Positions 1 to 7,552 of a stretch of 64,000 nucleotides of DNA are shown here, in pieces; positions within the stretch are counted from its first letter, which is position 1; each line of letters begins with the position of its first letter. The translations under genes and the position numbers were made by a program. Source of the DNA: UBA9732 sp963599445 (lineage in GTDB: Bacteria; Spirochaetota; Spirochaetia; Sphaerochaetales; Sphaerochaetaceae); contig CAVBWZ010000006.1 in NCBI GenBank assembly GCA_963599445.1, positions 62,001-126,000 on the forward strand. The letters run 5' to 3'. Below the pieces are notes generated by a model, which did not search any database, was not told where the DNA came from, and worked only from the letters and a program-made list of their open reading frames with translations.

Positions 1-1
1 C

Positions 2-1333
2 GGAGCCAGGCTCGCCGTCAATACGGGCATAGGTTCGTCCAGGCATATGGAGTTTCAGATGCCGGAGAACGACCTCTCCTATCATGGAACATGGGCCCTG
101 TGCATATACAAGGCCGATGTCGAGGACGAGGCGTACACTCCGATACCGTTGCTGCCGGTCCCTACAGGCTCCTCCAGCTCATCCACGATGCAATGGAGAA
201 GGCTGGATGGGAATGTCCTCTCTCCGTCGTCTGTGCTTGTCATAGGCTCGTTCGTGTACGACGAGGCCGGCATATACAACCTCATGGTCGAGCAGAACGC
301 GACTGATGCGGTGTCGTTCCTTCAGAGCAGATTTCTTCAAATACTCGGAAAGGCAGAGATGTCTTCGGACAACGAAGCATCGTCATGGGCATATGCAATG
401 GGCGTCGACCAGATATTCACAAGGCTTGCGGCGTTGTCAATGTTTGTCGACAATCTATTCGTGAACAATCTCTCGATTCCAAACCCTTCAGGAATGTCGG
501 TGGAGATTCGAAGTAGGGATTCCAATGGAACTCTTCTCGAAAGACCCATCTTCAAGATAACGTTCGGTGGTTCGGTTGTTTTTCAAGTCGACGCCGCAAC
601 AGGCAACATCTTCCTTGGAGAGCCCAAAGCTTCGCTCGCATCACCTGCGTCCGGGTTCATGTACCGCAAAAGCGACGGAGCGATAGTAAGCGCGAACGAA
701 GGCATCATCATCGACAAGGACGGGGTGGTCAGTTCCGGCAGAGGCGGTGTATTCAGGATATTCTCCGACTTCGAGGAAGGCTGCATAGCCCCATGGAAGA
801 CGGCGTATCTCACAGGGACCAAGTACGAGTACATGGACTTCTCCAACAGGTCGGCCTCGAACGCAGCGGCCATCGGCGCTTTGCTGGAGGGTCTCTTCAC
901 GCAGTATTCGTCGGCCGTCAAGACAGGGGTCTCCGCCCAATTTGAGGGCTACGAAAACGCAGAGATGCTGTATGTATACGCCGATACCGTGGACCATACG
1001 AAACTTCTGCTCTTCACCAGCAACTTCAGCCAGAACGGAGAGTTCACGGCAACCCACTACATCGAGCGCTTCACCTATACCGGAAGTTCGTCGTCGTTCT
1101 ATTCGAGTGGCTGCACATACTATGAGTTCGGAGTGATAGACAACAAGCTCAAGAGCGGAGGGAAACCTCTGACATGGTACTACAATCCGATATTCAAGGA
1201 TTCCGATGGAAATTGGACCATTCCGATCCAGCCCTACAACTATAGGATGCATCTATGGGGCATAGCCGCCGGGATGACGCTGTATGGAGACGTGATGCCT
1301 ACGGGCAAGGTGTGGAGGGCCTGCTTCAACTGA
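2..1333 (+). CDS. Phage tail/fibre-type structural protein, 5' truncated by window edge
   Basis: The frame is open from base 2, so the gene begins outside the window; the methionine at 47 is probably internal because no Shine-Dalgarno precedes it. About 443 residues are visible. The sequence is rich in Ser, Gly, Tyr and Asn, has no signal peptide or membrane segment, and reads like a beta-rich virion surface protein. Direct neighbours are further tail-fibre-like genes and the DGR target, all in the same direction with tight spacing. This supports a tail or baseplate fibre role by context only; no specific family is recognised. Confidence 0.6.
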   Translation, partial: GARLAVNTGIGSSRHMEFQMPENDLSYHGTWALCIYKADVEDEAYTPIPLLPVPTGSSSSSTMQWRRLDGNVLSPSSVLVIGSFVYDEAGIYNLMVEQNATDAVSFLQSRFLQILGKAEMSSDNEASSWAYAMGVDQIFTRLAALSMFVDNLFVNNLSIPNPSGMSVEIRSRDSNGTLLERPIFKITFGGSVVFQVDAATGNIFLGEPKASLASPASGFMYRKSDGAIVSANEGIIIDKDGVVSSGRGGVFRIFSDFEEGCIAPWKTAYLTGTKYEYMDFSNRSASNAAAIGALLEGLFTQYSSAVKTGVSAQFEGYENAEMLYVYADTVDHTKLLLFTSNFSQNGEFTATHYIERFTYTGSSSSFYSSGCTYYEFGVIDNKLKSGGKPLTWYYNPIFKDSDGNWTIPIQPYNYRMHLWGIAAGMTLYGDVMPTGKVWRACFN

Positions 1334-1335
1334 CG

Positions 1336-1923
1336 ATGGCTACGCTTGGAGACATGATTGCACAGGACAGCTTCTCGGACCAATGGTACGAGACGAAGGG
1401 GCTGAGCAAGTACAAGAGCACGGACACCTTCTATGTCTACATAGTGGCGGCCTGTTGGTACGCCATAGTTCATGCGAACTACGCCATCCTTGGTGGAAGC
1501 GGAGACGTGACGCTGTATCCGTTCTACTGGGACGGTTCGGTTTGGGTCGGAACCGGCGACTATGGAACACACGGCAAGAACGGCGAGACCACGCATCGCT
1601 ACGGACACAACAGGGACGAGGGGAACCTCACGGCTTCGATCCACAACGCCTATCCGGTATGGAAGATAGAGATACACCCACAGAGGAACAACGGCAACTG
1701 GGACATCGACTTCTACGTGGGTGGCTACAGACTCGCGAACGCCGGGGACTATCCCAGAGGGGAGCTGTTCCGATCTACAGGGAATGCAGCTGCGAACATC
1801 CATATGGCCGGCTCCAGTTCGCTCACCCCTTTGAGTGCGGACTGGCAGTTCAAGGCCGCAGACAGACGAGGAAGCCTTATATATGCAGAGAACGAAAGGG
1901 AGCTTATCAGCTACCCATATTGA
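1336..1923 (+). CDS. Phage tail-associated protein of unknown function
   Basis: A 195-residue product. I chose the ATG at 1336, two bases after the upstream stop, rather than the longer in-frame extension from 1255, which would overlap the previous gene by 79 bases. The protein is rich in Tyr, Trp, Gly and Asn with alternating beta-like segments and no membrane helix. That composition is common in distal tail or receptor-binding proteins. It may be translationally coupled to the previous gene. No family is recognised. Confidence 0.6.
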   Translation: MATLGDMIAQDSFSDQWYETKGLSKYKSTDTFYVYIVAACWYAIVHANYAILGGSGDVTLYPFYWDGSVWVGTGDYGTHGKNGETTHRYGHNRDEGNLTASIHNAYPVWKIEIHPQRNNGNWDIDFYVGGYRLANAGDYPRGELFRSTGNAAANIHMAGSSSLTPLSADWQFKAADRRGSLIYAENERELISYPY

Positions 1924-1938
1924 ACGAAGGAGGAATGC

Positions 1939-2313
1939 ATGGGCTTGAAGATGACGATATCCGCGCAGGACAACCATATGTCCTACGAGTTCGTGGATGC
2001 ATACTGGAAGATCGAGGACATAGTGTTCTCGATCGTTGACGGGACGGCCTTCGTGGCCTTCTCCTTGAAGGCCTATCCGTCGAGGGAGGCTTCAAAGACC
2101 ATTCTGAAGCCTGTCCAAAGGACGGAGGCTCTGCCATACGGCGGCCCGTATGCCGGCGCATACTCTCCCTGTCTATGGACATGGCAGGCTTCCTTCAAGG
2201 CATCTGAAGTGTTCTCAAACGGTATACCGATAACGGAATCCGCACAGAAGGACGTGCTGTATCAGTTGGTGAAGGCCTATACAGGACTTTCGTTCTCAGA
2301 TGTCCTTGAGTAG
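1939..2313 (+). CDS. Hypothetical phage tail-module protein
   Basis: A 124-residue protein with a clear ribosome-binding site (GAAGGAGG, about 7 bases before the ATG). It is a small mixed alpha/beta soluble protein with no signal or membrane segment. It lies in the tail-fibre operon between two structural-type genes, and its stop is just before the start of the next gene. I do not recognise the family. Its place suggests a minor tail component or fibre-attachment protein. Confidence 0.6.
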   Translation: MGLKMTISAQDNHMSYEFVDAYWKIEDIVFSIVDGTAFVAFSLKAYPSREASKTILKPVQRTEALPYGGPYAGAYSPCLWTWQASFKASEVFSNGIPITESAQKDVLYQLVKAYTGLSFSDVLE

Positions 2314-2324
2314 TGGAGAGGAGT

Positions 2325-2708
2325 ATGGTTTTGAAGATTGCACGGGGCACGAACCCCACGATAAGGTTTCGGTTAGTGGATATGGAGCTGAAGAGGGATT
2401 CCGACAGCTTCGTTACGCTCAGACGCTCTCTGGAGGACAGAGAGGTTCCGGTCGATACATCCATAGGCGAACTGCAGATGGCTCTGAAGTCGGATGGATC
2501 GAAGAACACGGACGAGGACGGCTGCTCGTTTTCGGTCGAGGGAGGTTCGGCTACGTTGTCCCTTAGCCGGGCGAGAACACAGAAGATGGAGAACGGGGTG
2601 TATTTCCTCCAGTTCACCCTCAAGGACCTGCAGGGGAGGATGTTCACACACAAACCCGACACCGTGCAGGTGCTTTTCAACCTGACGGATTTCCCAGAGG
2701 AGGAGTAG
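2325..2708 (+). CDS. Hypothetical phage tail-module protein, possibly baseplate/fibre related
   Basis: A 127-residue protein. The ATG at 2325 is chosen because GGAGAGGAG lies just upstream; an in-frame GTG at 2313 would overlap the previous gene's stop and lacks spacing for a ribosome-binding site. The sequence resembles a small beta-sandwich, with strand-like runs ending in an FLQFTL stretch and a VQVLFNLTDF stretch. The next gene follows after 4 bases, so the two are probably co-translated. No family is assigned. Confidence 0.6.
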   Translation: MVLKIARGTNPTIRFRLVDMELKRDSDSFVTLRRSLEDREVPVDTSIGELQMALKSDGSKNTDEDGCSFSVEGGSATLSLSRARTQKMENGVYFLQFTLKDLQGRMFTHKPDTVQVLFNLTDFPEEE

Positions 2709-2712
2709 CTGC

Positions 2713-3411
2713 ATGGAATACGAACTGTCCCTTGATTGCGTCAAGCCTTCCATCATATACCGATACGAACTCACGCTCGATGGAATAGTCGTTGGCAAAG
2801 GCACGCTTGGTTTCAGAGGGAACGGAATCAAGGACATCTCTTCGATACCATCCACAGAGGACGAAGGCGAGAACACGATTACCATCACAGCGGACGATGG
2901 ACAGAAGTTCACGTTCAAGGTAAGAAACGGCTCCCGTGGAAACGGAATCACCTCAATTGATGTCGTTCCCTCCTCCGACGATGCAGGAGCCAACAAGGTC
3001 ACGGTCAACTTCACCGATGGACGGAGCAAGACCTTCGACGTCTACAACGGACACACTGGACAGGCGGCTGGATTCGGCACTCCCACAATCTCCATAGACG
3101 ACACATACGGCACTCCTACGGCCTCCGTCACTGCGACAGGCCCCGATACCGCCAAGGTGTTCCACATCGACCTCAAGCATCTAAGGGGCAATGGAATCGA
3201 ATCCATGGACTTCTCGCCCTCCTCTGCTGACGGTGGAACCAACACCGTGGTCTTCAACCTGTCGGATGGAACCAAGAAGACGATACAGGTACTCAACGGC
3301 TCCAAGGGAAGCAAGGGCGACACAGGCGACAAGGGGGATCCAGGCGAGGCGATGGACATAGGTCTTTCCGTCGTGGATGGAAAGCTATGCATGACATACG
3401 GAACGAACTGA
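2713..3411 (+). CDS. Collagen-like tail-fibre protein with three internal repeats
   Basis: A 232-residue fibre protein. Three repeats of about 40 residues begin with RGNGI (near residues 35, 75 and 155). Each carries a serine/acidic segment, a beta strand and an end of the type (R/Y/L)NG(S/H). They lead into a short collagen-like Gly-X-Y stretch near residue 200 (GSKGSKGDTGDKGDPGEA). Such Gly-X-Y segments form trimeric rods in many phage fibres. It sits immediately upstream of the DGR-diversified protein, so it may be the shaft that carries the variable tip; that pairing is inferred. Confidence 0.75.
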   Translation: MEYELSLDCVKPSIIYRYELTLDGIVVGKGTLGFRGNGIKDISSIPSTEDEGENTITITADDGQKFTFKVRNGSRGNGITSIDVVPSSDDAGANKVTVNFTDGRSKTFDVYNGHTGQAAGFGTPTISIDDTYGTPTASVTATGPDTAKVFHIDLKHLRGNGIESMDFSPSSADGGTNTVVFNLSDGTKKTIQVLNGSKGSKGDTGDKGDPGEAMDIGLSVVDGKLCMTYGTN

Positions 3412-3421
3412 AGGAGCATAT

Positions 3422-4549
3422 ATGGCAATAGCAACCAAACCGATTCTGCTTGACTCCACAGGGCAGGAGATACTCGTCGCCCTGAAGGACATCAAGACCG
3501 CGATAGCTTCAGGCAAGGCCCCTGAAGCGACGACTTGGAGACAGGTTCAGGCAAACGTCCGCAACGGGCTTGCAGAGGACCTGTACCCTGCGAACACGAA
3601 GTATGCGGTGTTCAAATGCGCCTCCGCCGCATCCAAGGGCGCGTATCTCAAATACTATCTGGACGTGGTTGGGCATGACAAGCACTTCCTCATCCGTCAT
3701 GGGGCGAAGACCACCGACCATTCGATGTCGCTTCAGGTCCACGAGCTCTTCAACGAAACCATGCAGTTCGATGCGGCCGAAGACCAGTACGGGCTGTCGC
3801 TGGACGAAGCGGTGGTTGCATGGAAGACGTACTACTCCGACACGTCAGGAACCGTGGTCTCGTCTCCAAGCGGCTCTCCAAAGGACAACGGATACTACGA
3901 GAGGAACGATACGACGGAATACCCGAGATCGGCATACGGTTCGAACAACTGGAGGCATTCGGCCTTGAGGAAGTGGCTCAATGCGAACAGAAACGTCGCC
4001 GCCGGCTCATGGTGGAGCAGGACGACACCCTTTGACAAGGCTCCGTCGTACTCGTCCTATCTGCCGTTCCAGGCTCTTCTTGCGGACGACTCCCAAGGTG
4101 CGGACTGCACCCTGCTGGACGTCATAGGGCCTGTCACTATAAACACAACTCTGAACAACATCAAGAATCCTGACAATGCGGACTACTATCTGGACTGCGA
4201 CGCCAACGGAGAGTACTCCGTCGCTTCCAGACTGAGCTACGACACCACTGAGGATATGTTCTTCCTGCCTTCGACCAAGGAGATACACTGCTCGACGTAC
4301 AACGAGCAGGACGGCGTCCTTCTGGACTACTACGAGAGGTTCTCGGACTATGTAGACCCGATATCCGCATGGAGCGTCAGCGACAGGAATCTGATGAAGC
4401 ATTACCAGGACAGCGCCTCGTCCGCGTGGTGGTGGCTGCGGTCCCCGTATGTCGGTAATGCTTACAATGTCTTCGTTGCCGACGGTCGAGTGAGCGGCGG
4501 CCATGCCGTCAGTGGCTACGGGGTGGCCCCGCTTTGTGTAATCTACTAA
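3422..4549 (+). CDS. DGR target protein with variable C-terminal lectin-like/DUF6273-type domain
   Basis: A 375-residue protein with a ribosome-binding site AAGGAG before the ATG. The N-terminal region is probably the attachment part. The C-terminal region has the WWLRSP...G...A..V motif seen in DUF6273/C-type-lectin-like domains diversified by retroelements. Codons for residues about 331-372 form the variable repeat. Compared with the template, residues 335, 343, 348, 352, 358-361, 364, 366 and 371 differ, mostly Asn in the template replaced by Tyr, Ser, Gly or His. By analogy with Bordetella phage Mtd, it is likely the receptor-binding tip. Confidence 0.9.
   Translation: MAIATKPILLDSTGQEILVALKDIKTAIASGKAPEATTWRQVQANVRNGLAEDLYPANTKYAVFKCASAASKGAYLKYYLDVVGHDKHFLIRHGAKTTDHSMSLQVHELFNETMQFDAAEDQYGLSLDEAVVAWKTYYSDTSGTVVSSPSGSPKDNGYYERNDTTEYPRSAYGSNNWRHSALRKWLNANRNVAAGSWWSRTTPFDKAPSYSSYLPFQALLADDSQGADCTLLDVIGPVTINTTLNNIKNPDNADYYLDCDANGEYSVASRLSYDTTEDMFFLPSTKEIHCSTYNEQDGVLLDYYERFSDYVDPISAWSVSDRNLMKHYQDSASSAWWWLRSPYVGNAYNVFVADGRVSGGHAVSGYGVAPLCVIY
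4414..4536 (+). repeat. DGR variable repeat (VR)
   Basis: This 123-base segment at the 3' end of the target gene aligns without gaps to 5046-5168 (offset 632). There are 15 mismatches: 4424, 4448, 4462, 4463, 4475, 4494, 4496, 4497, 4499, 4500, 4502, 4512, 4516, 4517 and 4532. Every one falls where the template has A; no other base differs. The changes are 8 to G, 4 to T and 3 to C. The 3' end is a GC-rich stretch (about 4519-4531), as expected for the initiation-of-mutagenic-homing site. Confidence 0.95.
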
Positions 4550-4561
4550 TCAAAAAAGCCG

Positions 4562-4575
4562 AACGCAATGGCGTT
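4562..4575. other. Hairpin just downstream of the VR
   Basis: Five-base stem AACGC/GCGTT with a four-base loop, 26 bases after the VR end and outside the target gene. A wider GCCGA/TCGGC pairing (4558-4562 with about 4587-4591) could enclose it. In the Bordetella phage DGR a DNA hairpin at this position increases target recognition during retrohoming. The stem here is shorter, so its role is inferred. Confidence 0.45.
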
Positions 4576-4610
4576 AGCCATGTAGGTCGGCGAAGGAGAA
4601 TCGAAGGGAT

Positions 4611-5027
4611 ATGGCGACCGTGAAGTCGAAGCAGCGTGCAAGTCTACTGAAAGCGGAGGTCCTTGCGATTGAGCTTCTGAAGAAGACGATAGACGTGTGC
4701 TCAAGCAAGAACAACTTTCCTATCAGGAAGAAATGGGCAATACCATCCGACCTGTACTTGGAGGCCCGTGAGTTCTGCGTGGACCTCTGCCTTGCCAACG
4801 ACATCAAGGTGGAAGGCAGGGATACAGCAATGGAGAGGCTTAGGCTTGGGGATGCGGCGAAGATGCACATCGAACGCTACATCAAGCTCAACAACATAGC
4901 GATTCTGGCATATCCGCTTGGAGAATCGACCATCGACTCCTGGCTGTCCCTTCTGAACGAAGCATACGAGATGTTCAACAAATGGCGCTCTGCTGATGTC
5001 AGGAGATATCGGGAGTATATGATGTAA
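4611..5027 (+). CDS. avd: Avd-like DGR accessory variability protein
   Basis: A 138-residue, helix-rich, basic protein between VR and TR, the position of Avd in the Bordetella phage DGR. Family members form a pentameric four-helix barrel that binds the reverse transcriptase and template RNA. Here the sequence has four amphipathic helices (about residues 8-35, 45-62, 70-95, 105-130) and many Lys/Arg residues. The ribosome-binding site is the purine-rich GAAGGGAT region. Assignment rests on length, composition and position. Confidence 0.8.
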   Translation: MATVKSKQRASLLKAEVLAIELLKKTIDVCSSKNNFPIRKKWAIPSDLYLEAREFCVDLCLANDIKVEGRDTAMERLRLGDAAKMHIERYIKLNNIAILAYPLGESTIDSWLSLLNEAYEMFNKWRSADVRRYREYMM

Positions 5028-5045
5028 GGGCGGCGGTTGCATGGT

Positions 5046-5168
5046 CGCCTCGTCCACGTGGTGGTGGCTGCGGTCCCCGAATGTCGGTAATGCAAACAAT
5101 GTCTTCATTGCCGACGGTCGAGTGAACAACAACAATGCCGTCAATGGAAACGGGGTGGCCCCGATTTG
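5046..5168 (+). repeat. DGR template repeat (TR)
   Basis: The unvaried donor copy of the VR. It contains 27 adenines, grouped in AAC/AAT codons where diversity is useful; 15 of them are substituted in the present VR. Read in the VR frame it would encode an Asn-rich version of the target tip. It is followed by about 210 bases without a convincing gene (5169-5378), the region that in characterised DGRs forms the structured 3' part of the template RNA bound by the reverse transcriptase and Avd. Confidence 0.95.
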
Positions 5169-5378
5169 GTTTCAGGACGTCTCCATCCGGATACCTAGTA
5201 TTTCCCGAGCGGGATTGAAAGCCGAGATGTCGAAGATACAAAGGAACCGTCGTCCTTGCCCGTTGGGCGAACTGCAGCGCGAAGCCCCTACGGTCCAAGG
5301 ACATAGGGAGAAAGCGGCGCGATGGACGAAAGGAGGGCGGAAGCCTTCCTTCTCCATCGAACATGAAGGAATGTTGAA
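5169..5378 (+). ncRNA. Probable DGR template-RNA spacer between TR and reverse transcriptase
   Basis: A 210-base gap between the template repeat and the reverse-transcriptase start. An open frame crosses it but is the continuation of the TR frame and shows no protein family features. In Bordetella phage the equivalent spacer is required for priming of mutagenic cDNA synthesis. The end holds the ribosome-binding site of the reverse transcriptase (AAGGA, 8 bases before the ATG at 5379). Confidence 0.5.
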
Positions 5379-6536
5379 ATGGATGGAATACGAAGCAGGA
5401 TATGCAGCATCTACGGCCTGAACAGGGCTTTCATGAAAAGGAAGTCGGGTAGGATGTGGAAGCCGTCGGTGATGGACTACTACCTGCACATGAACAGATA
5501 CAACTACGTCCTCAACAGGCAGCTCGTTTCAGGGACTTACCATGCAAAGCCACGCCGTCGGTTCCATATATGCGATCCCAAGCCAAGGGACATAGAGGCT
5601 CCCCATCTCATAGACGGAATAGTCCAATCTAGCGTGAATACGAACTATCTGAACGAAAGGCTCCGCTATGTATTCCTTCAGGAGAACTGCGCATGCCAGA
5701 AAGGAAAGGGCACGGACTATGCAAGGAACCTCTTCAAGGAACAGCTAAGAAGGTACTTCCGCAGATACGGCAGGGACGGCTTTGTGCTTAAGGTGGACAT
5801 AAAGTCCTTCTTCGCATCCATAGACGGGGATGCGCTCCACTCGCTCAATGAAAGATACATCGAAGACGGATGGGTCGTATCAATGGTCGAGCAATGGGGA
5901 GTCCCTCAGGGCGGAAAGGGGCTTGGGCTTGGAGCCGAAACGAACCAGACCGAGAGCTGCATTGCGCTGCATCCCATAGACGTGTTCCTCAAGACCGTCC
6001 TTGGATGCAGATACATGGTGCGCTATCAGGACGACATCATGCTGGTGCTTCGAAGCAAGAAGGAAGCCCGTATGGTGAAGGTCCGGCTTGCCGAAGAGCT
6101 TGCGGAATACAAGCTGTCTCTCAACGTCAGGAAGACGCAGACATACAGGCTGTGCGACTGGTATCCGTTCCTAGGATTCAGGTTCACGGTCACGGACAGC
6201 GGCAGAGTGCTGATGAAGATAAGGAAGGAGAGCGCATCGAGGATCAGACGCAGAGCCAAGCGTCAGGCGAAGCTCAATCTTTCCTCAAAGGCAATCGAGG
6301 ATTCGTTCACCTGTTGGAAGGCAAACGCCTCCAAGGGCGACAATCGCTATATCATCAATAGAACGGAGGCTTGCATCATGGAGATTGTAAGGAACCAAAG
6401 GGAGCTGGAGAAGCAGCTGGAGGCCGCTCTGGCCCGTATCGAAAGGCTGAACGCCACGATAGAGTATCTGGCCATGATGTCCGATGTCGACATCAGCCAG
6501 CCGACTGAGACGTCACACGGAGGTGAAACGGTATGA
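5379..6536 (+). CDS. DGR reverse transcriptase with C-terminal coiled-coil extension
   Basis: A 385-residue retroelement reverse transcriptase. Visible motifs are the metal-binding DIKSFF (near residue 146), a motif-B segment GLGLGAETNQ, and the catalytic YQDD (near residue 215). These and the Avd/TR/VR context identify a DGR enzyme that makes adenine-mutagenised cDNA. The catalytic part appears to end near residue 333. The last ~52 residues form a coiled coil resembling a separate small phage tail-operon protein, so the gene may be an in-frame fusion or overlap. The stop overlaps the next ATG. Confidence 0.93.
   Translation: MDGIRSRICSIYGLNRAFMKRKSGRMWKPSVMDYYLHMNRYNYVLNRQLVSGTYHAKPRRRFHICDPKPRDIEAPHLIDGIVQSSVNTNYLNERLRYVFLQENCACQKGKGTDYARNLFKEQLRRYFRRYGRDGFVLKVDIKSFFASIDGDALHSLNERYIEDGWVVSMVEQWGVPQGGKGLGLGAETNQTESCIALHPIDVFLKTVLGCRYMVRYQDDIMLVLRSKKEARMVKVRLAEELAEYKLSLNVRKTQTYRLCDWYPFLGFRFTVTDSGRVLMKIRKESASRIRRRAKRQAKLNLSSKAIEDSFTCWKANASKGDNRYIINRTEACIMEIVRNQRELEKQLEAALARIERLNATIEYLAMMSDVDISQPTETSHGGETV
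6378..6536 (+). other. Possible internal in-frame start giving a small coiled-coil phage protein
   Basis: Within the reverse-transcriptase frame an ATG at 6378 is preceded by GGAGG at 6365-6369 with a 9-base gap, an ideal ribosome-binding site. The 52 residues from here are a coiled coil ending in an EYLAMMSDVDI-type segment. I recall short stand-alone proteins of this kind just before XkdX in Gram-positive phages. The segment may therefore be made alone as well as fused to the enzyme. Confidence 0.45.
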
Positions 6537-6667
6537 CGATGTATGAGAAGATCAAGGACATGTATCAGAGAGACAGGCTTTGGAGCAAGGAATGGGTGCG
6601 CAACGCCGTGGTCAAGAAGGCGATCACCCAAGAGGAATATGAAATCATCACAGGTGAGGACTACTGA
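6533..6667 (+). CDS. XkdX family phage protein
   Basis: A 44-residue protein starting at the ATG that overlaps the reverse-transcriptase stop (ATGA), with AGGTG upstream. It begins MTMYEKIKDMYQ, continues RLWSKEWVRNAVVKKAIT and ends EEYEIITGEDY, matching the short XkdX family of phage tail operons (defective prophage PBSX and relatives). Its exact function is unknown; it normally lies between the tail-fibre genes and the lysis genes, as here. Confidence 0.85.
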   Translation: MTMYEKIKDMYQRDRLWSKEWVRNAVVKKAITQEEYEIITGEDY

Positions 6668-6812
6668 CTTCTACTCCATCGTGCCGTTGCCGGAGGGTTT
6701 CTACGCCCTCGTGGTGGACGGCATGGTGGCCGAGTGTCCACGCTTCCGCTCAATGGACGAGGCGGAGGACTATGTAGTGGAGTGCTATGGAGACCTTGTC
6801 GATGGAAAATAG
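6639..6812 (+). CDS. Small hypothetical phage protein
   Basis: A 57-residue protein. The ATG at 6639 has AGAGGA just upstream and overlaps the XkdX-like gene by 29 bases in another frame. The product is acidic, with a short beta-hairpin-like centre (FYALVVDGMVAECPRF) and a helical acidic end. The stop is directly before a terminator, so it closes this operon. No family is recognised. Confidence 0.55.
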   Translation: MKSSQVRTTDFYSIVPLPEGFYALVVDGMVAECPRFRSMDEAEDYVVECYGDLVDGK

Positions 6813-6815
6813 AAA

Positions 6816-6840
6816 CCCGCTTCTCAGCGGGCTTTCTTTG
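6816..6840 (+). terminator. Rho-independent terminator of the tail/DGR operon
   Basis: Stem CCCGCT/AGCGGG (6816-6821 and 6826-6831), four-base loop, followed by a T-rich tail. It lies 4 bases after the last stop codon of the plus-strand operon. The same hairpin contains the stop codon of the small minus-strand gene. Confidence 0.85.
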
Positions 6841-6964
6841 TCCTTCTCGGCTCTCGTTCTACGATCTCGAATCCGGAGAGGTCTATCTTCTCCACATGTT
6901 CCATGTCGAACTGCTTGTCCAAGCCTTCCGGTGCTTTTCTCTGTTCTTCTTTGGTTTCAGGCAT
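6824..6964 (-). CDS. Small minus-strand prophage gene of unknown function
   Basis: A 46-residue reading frame on the opposite strand. It has a near-perfect ribosome-binding site (AGGAGGAG, at 6971-6978) six bases before its ATG at 6964. The product starts MPETKEEQRK and is highly charged, without membrane segments. Its stop lies inside the terminator hairpin of the converging operon. Such a strong start signal argues for a real gene, possibly a lysogenic-state (moron-type) gene or antisense control of the tail operon; the function is unknown. Confidence 0.65.
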   Translation of the reverse strand: MPETKEEQRKAPEGLDKQFDMEHVEKIDLSGFEIVEREPRRTKKAR

Positions 6965-7164
6965 ATTGTTCTCCTCCTTTGACAGATTCTGAACCCAAAG
7001 GCCGATTGAGTCAAGGAGGTTTCCGGGAAAAGCCGTCCCGACTTCGCTTTGGGAAAACCCTCCTCTGCTCTACCATTGGGGAACGTGGGGGAAAGTGAAG
7101 GGGCGTCGGCAATGCCAAACCCCCTCCCATGGTTCATAATCCAAGGTGGAAGGTGAAAGGGAAA

Positions 7165-7515
7165 ATGGAAGACATGGAAGAAAGGGTCGCTAGGATAGAG
7201 AACAAGCAAGCCAGACAGGACGAAAGGCTGGACAGGCACTCCAAAAGGCTGCATACGCTCGAAGACAGCGCCATGAGGGATGCCGTGGAGATCGCGTCCA
7301 TGAAGAAGGATGTGGAGAGCATAGACTCACAGGTCGAGGACATAGGTCTGCGCATGACGAACATGGAGAGCGGCATGCTGTCCATGTCTAAGTGGATGAA
7401 GGCGATCGTTATCATATGCATCATCACCCTAGGGGTGGTCCTGTTCAAGGACCCTTCGTCCGCCAAGGACATAGCCAAGACCGCAACCCCTCTCGTGGGC
7501 GGTGTGGTCTCTTGA
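7165..7515 (+). CDS. XhlA-like haemolysin/holin-accessory membrane protein
   Basis: A 116-residue protein. The ATG at 7165 (or 7174) is chosen because AAGGTGAAAGGG precedes it. Residues 1-80 are a heptad-rich coiled coil and residues about 86-106 are one membrane helix. This is the layout of XhlA of the PBSX lysis cassette, which works with a holin. It is followed by a holin-like gene and spanin-like genes, so a lysis role fits. The sequence is too short for certainty. Confidence 0.65.
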   Translation: MEDMEERVARIENKQARQDERLDRHSKRLHTLEDSAMRDAVEIASMKKDVESIDSQVEDIGLRMTNMESGMLSMSKWMKAIVIICIITLGVVLFKDPSSAKDIAKTATPLVGGVVS

Positions 7516-7552
7516 TGGAAATGGAATCTTTTTTGCAAAGGAGATAGAAAAA

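Noticed and set aside
641..1252. 203-codon minus-strand frame
   Set aside because: Antisense to a continuous plus-strand tail gene, no ribosome-binding site, and Val/Arg-rich composition typical of a shadow frame.
2300..2566. Alternative plus-strand frame overlapping the 2325 gene
   Set aside because: It overlaps almost fully with a better frame that has a strong ribosome-binding site and a stop fitting the next gene.
5041..5421. 126-codon frame across the template repeat
   Set aside because: It is the TR read in the VR frame plus the spacer. It has no ribosome-binding site and overlaps the reverse-transcriptase start; it is better explained as noncoding template RNA.
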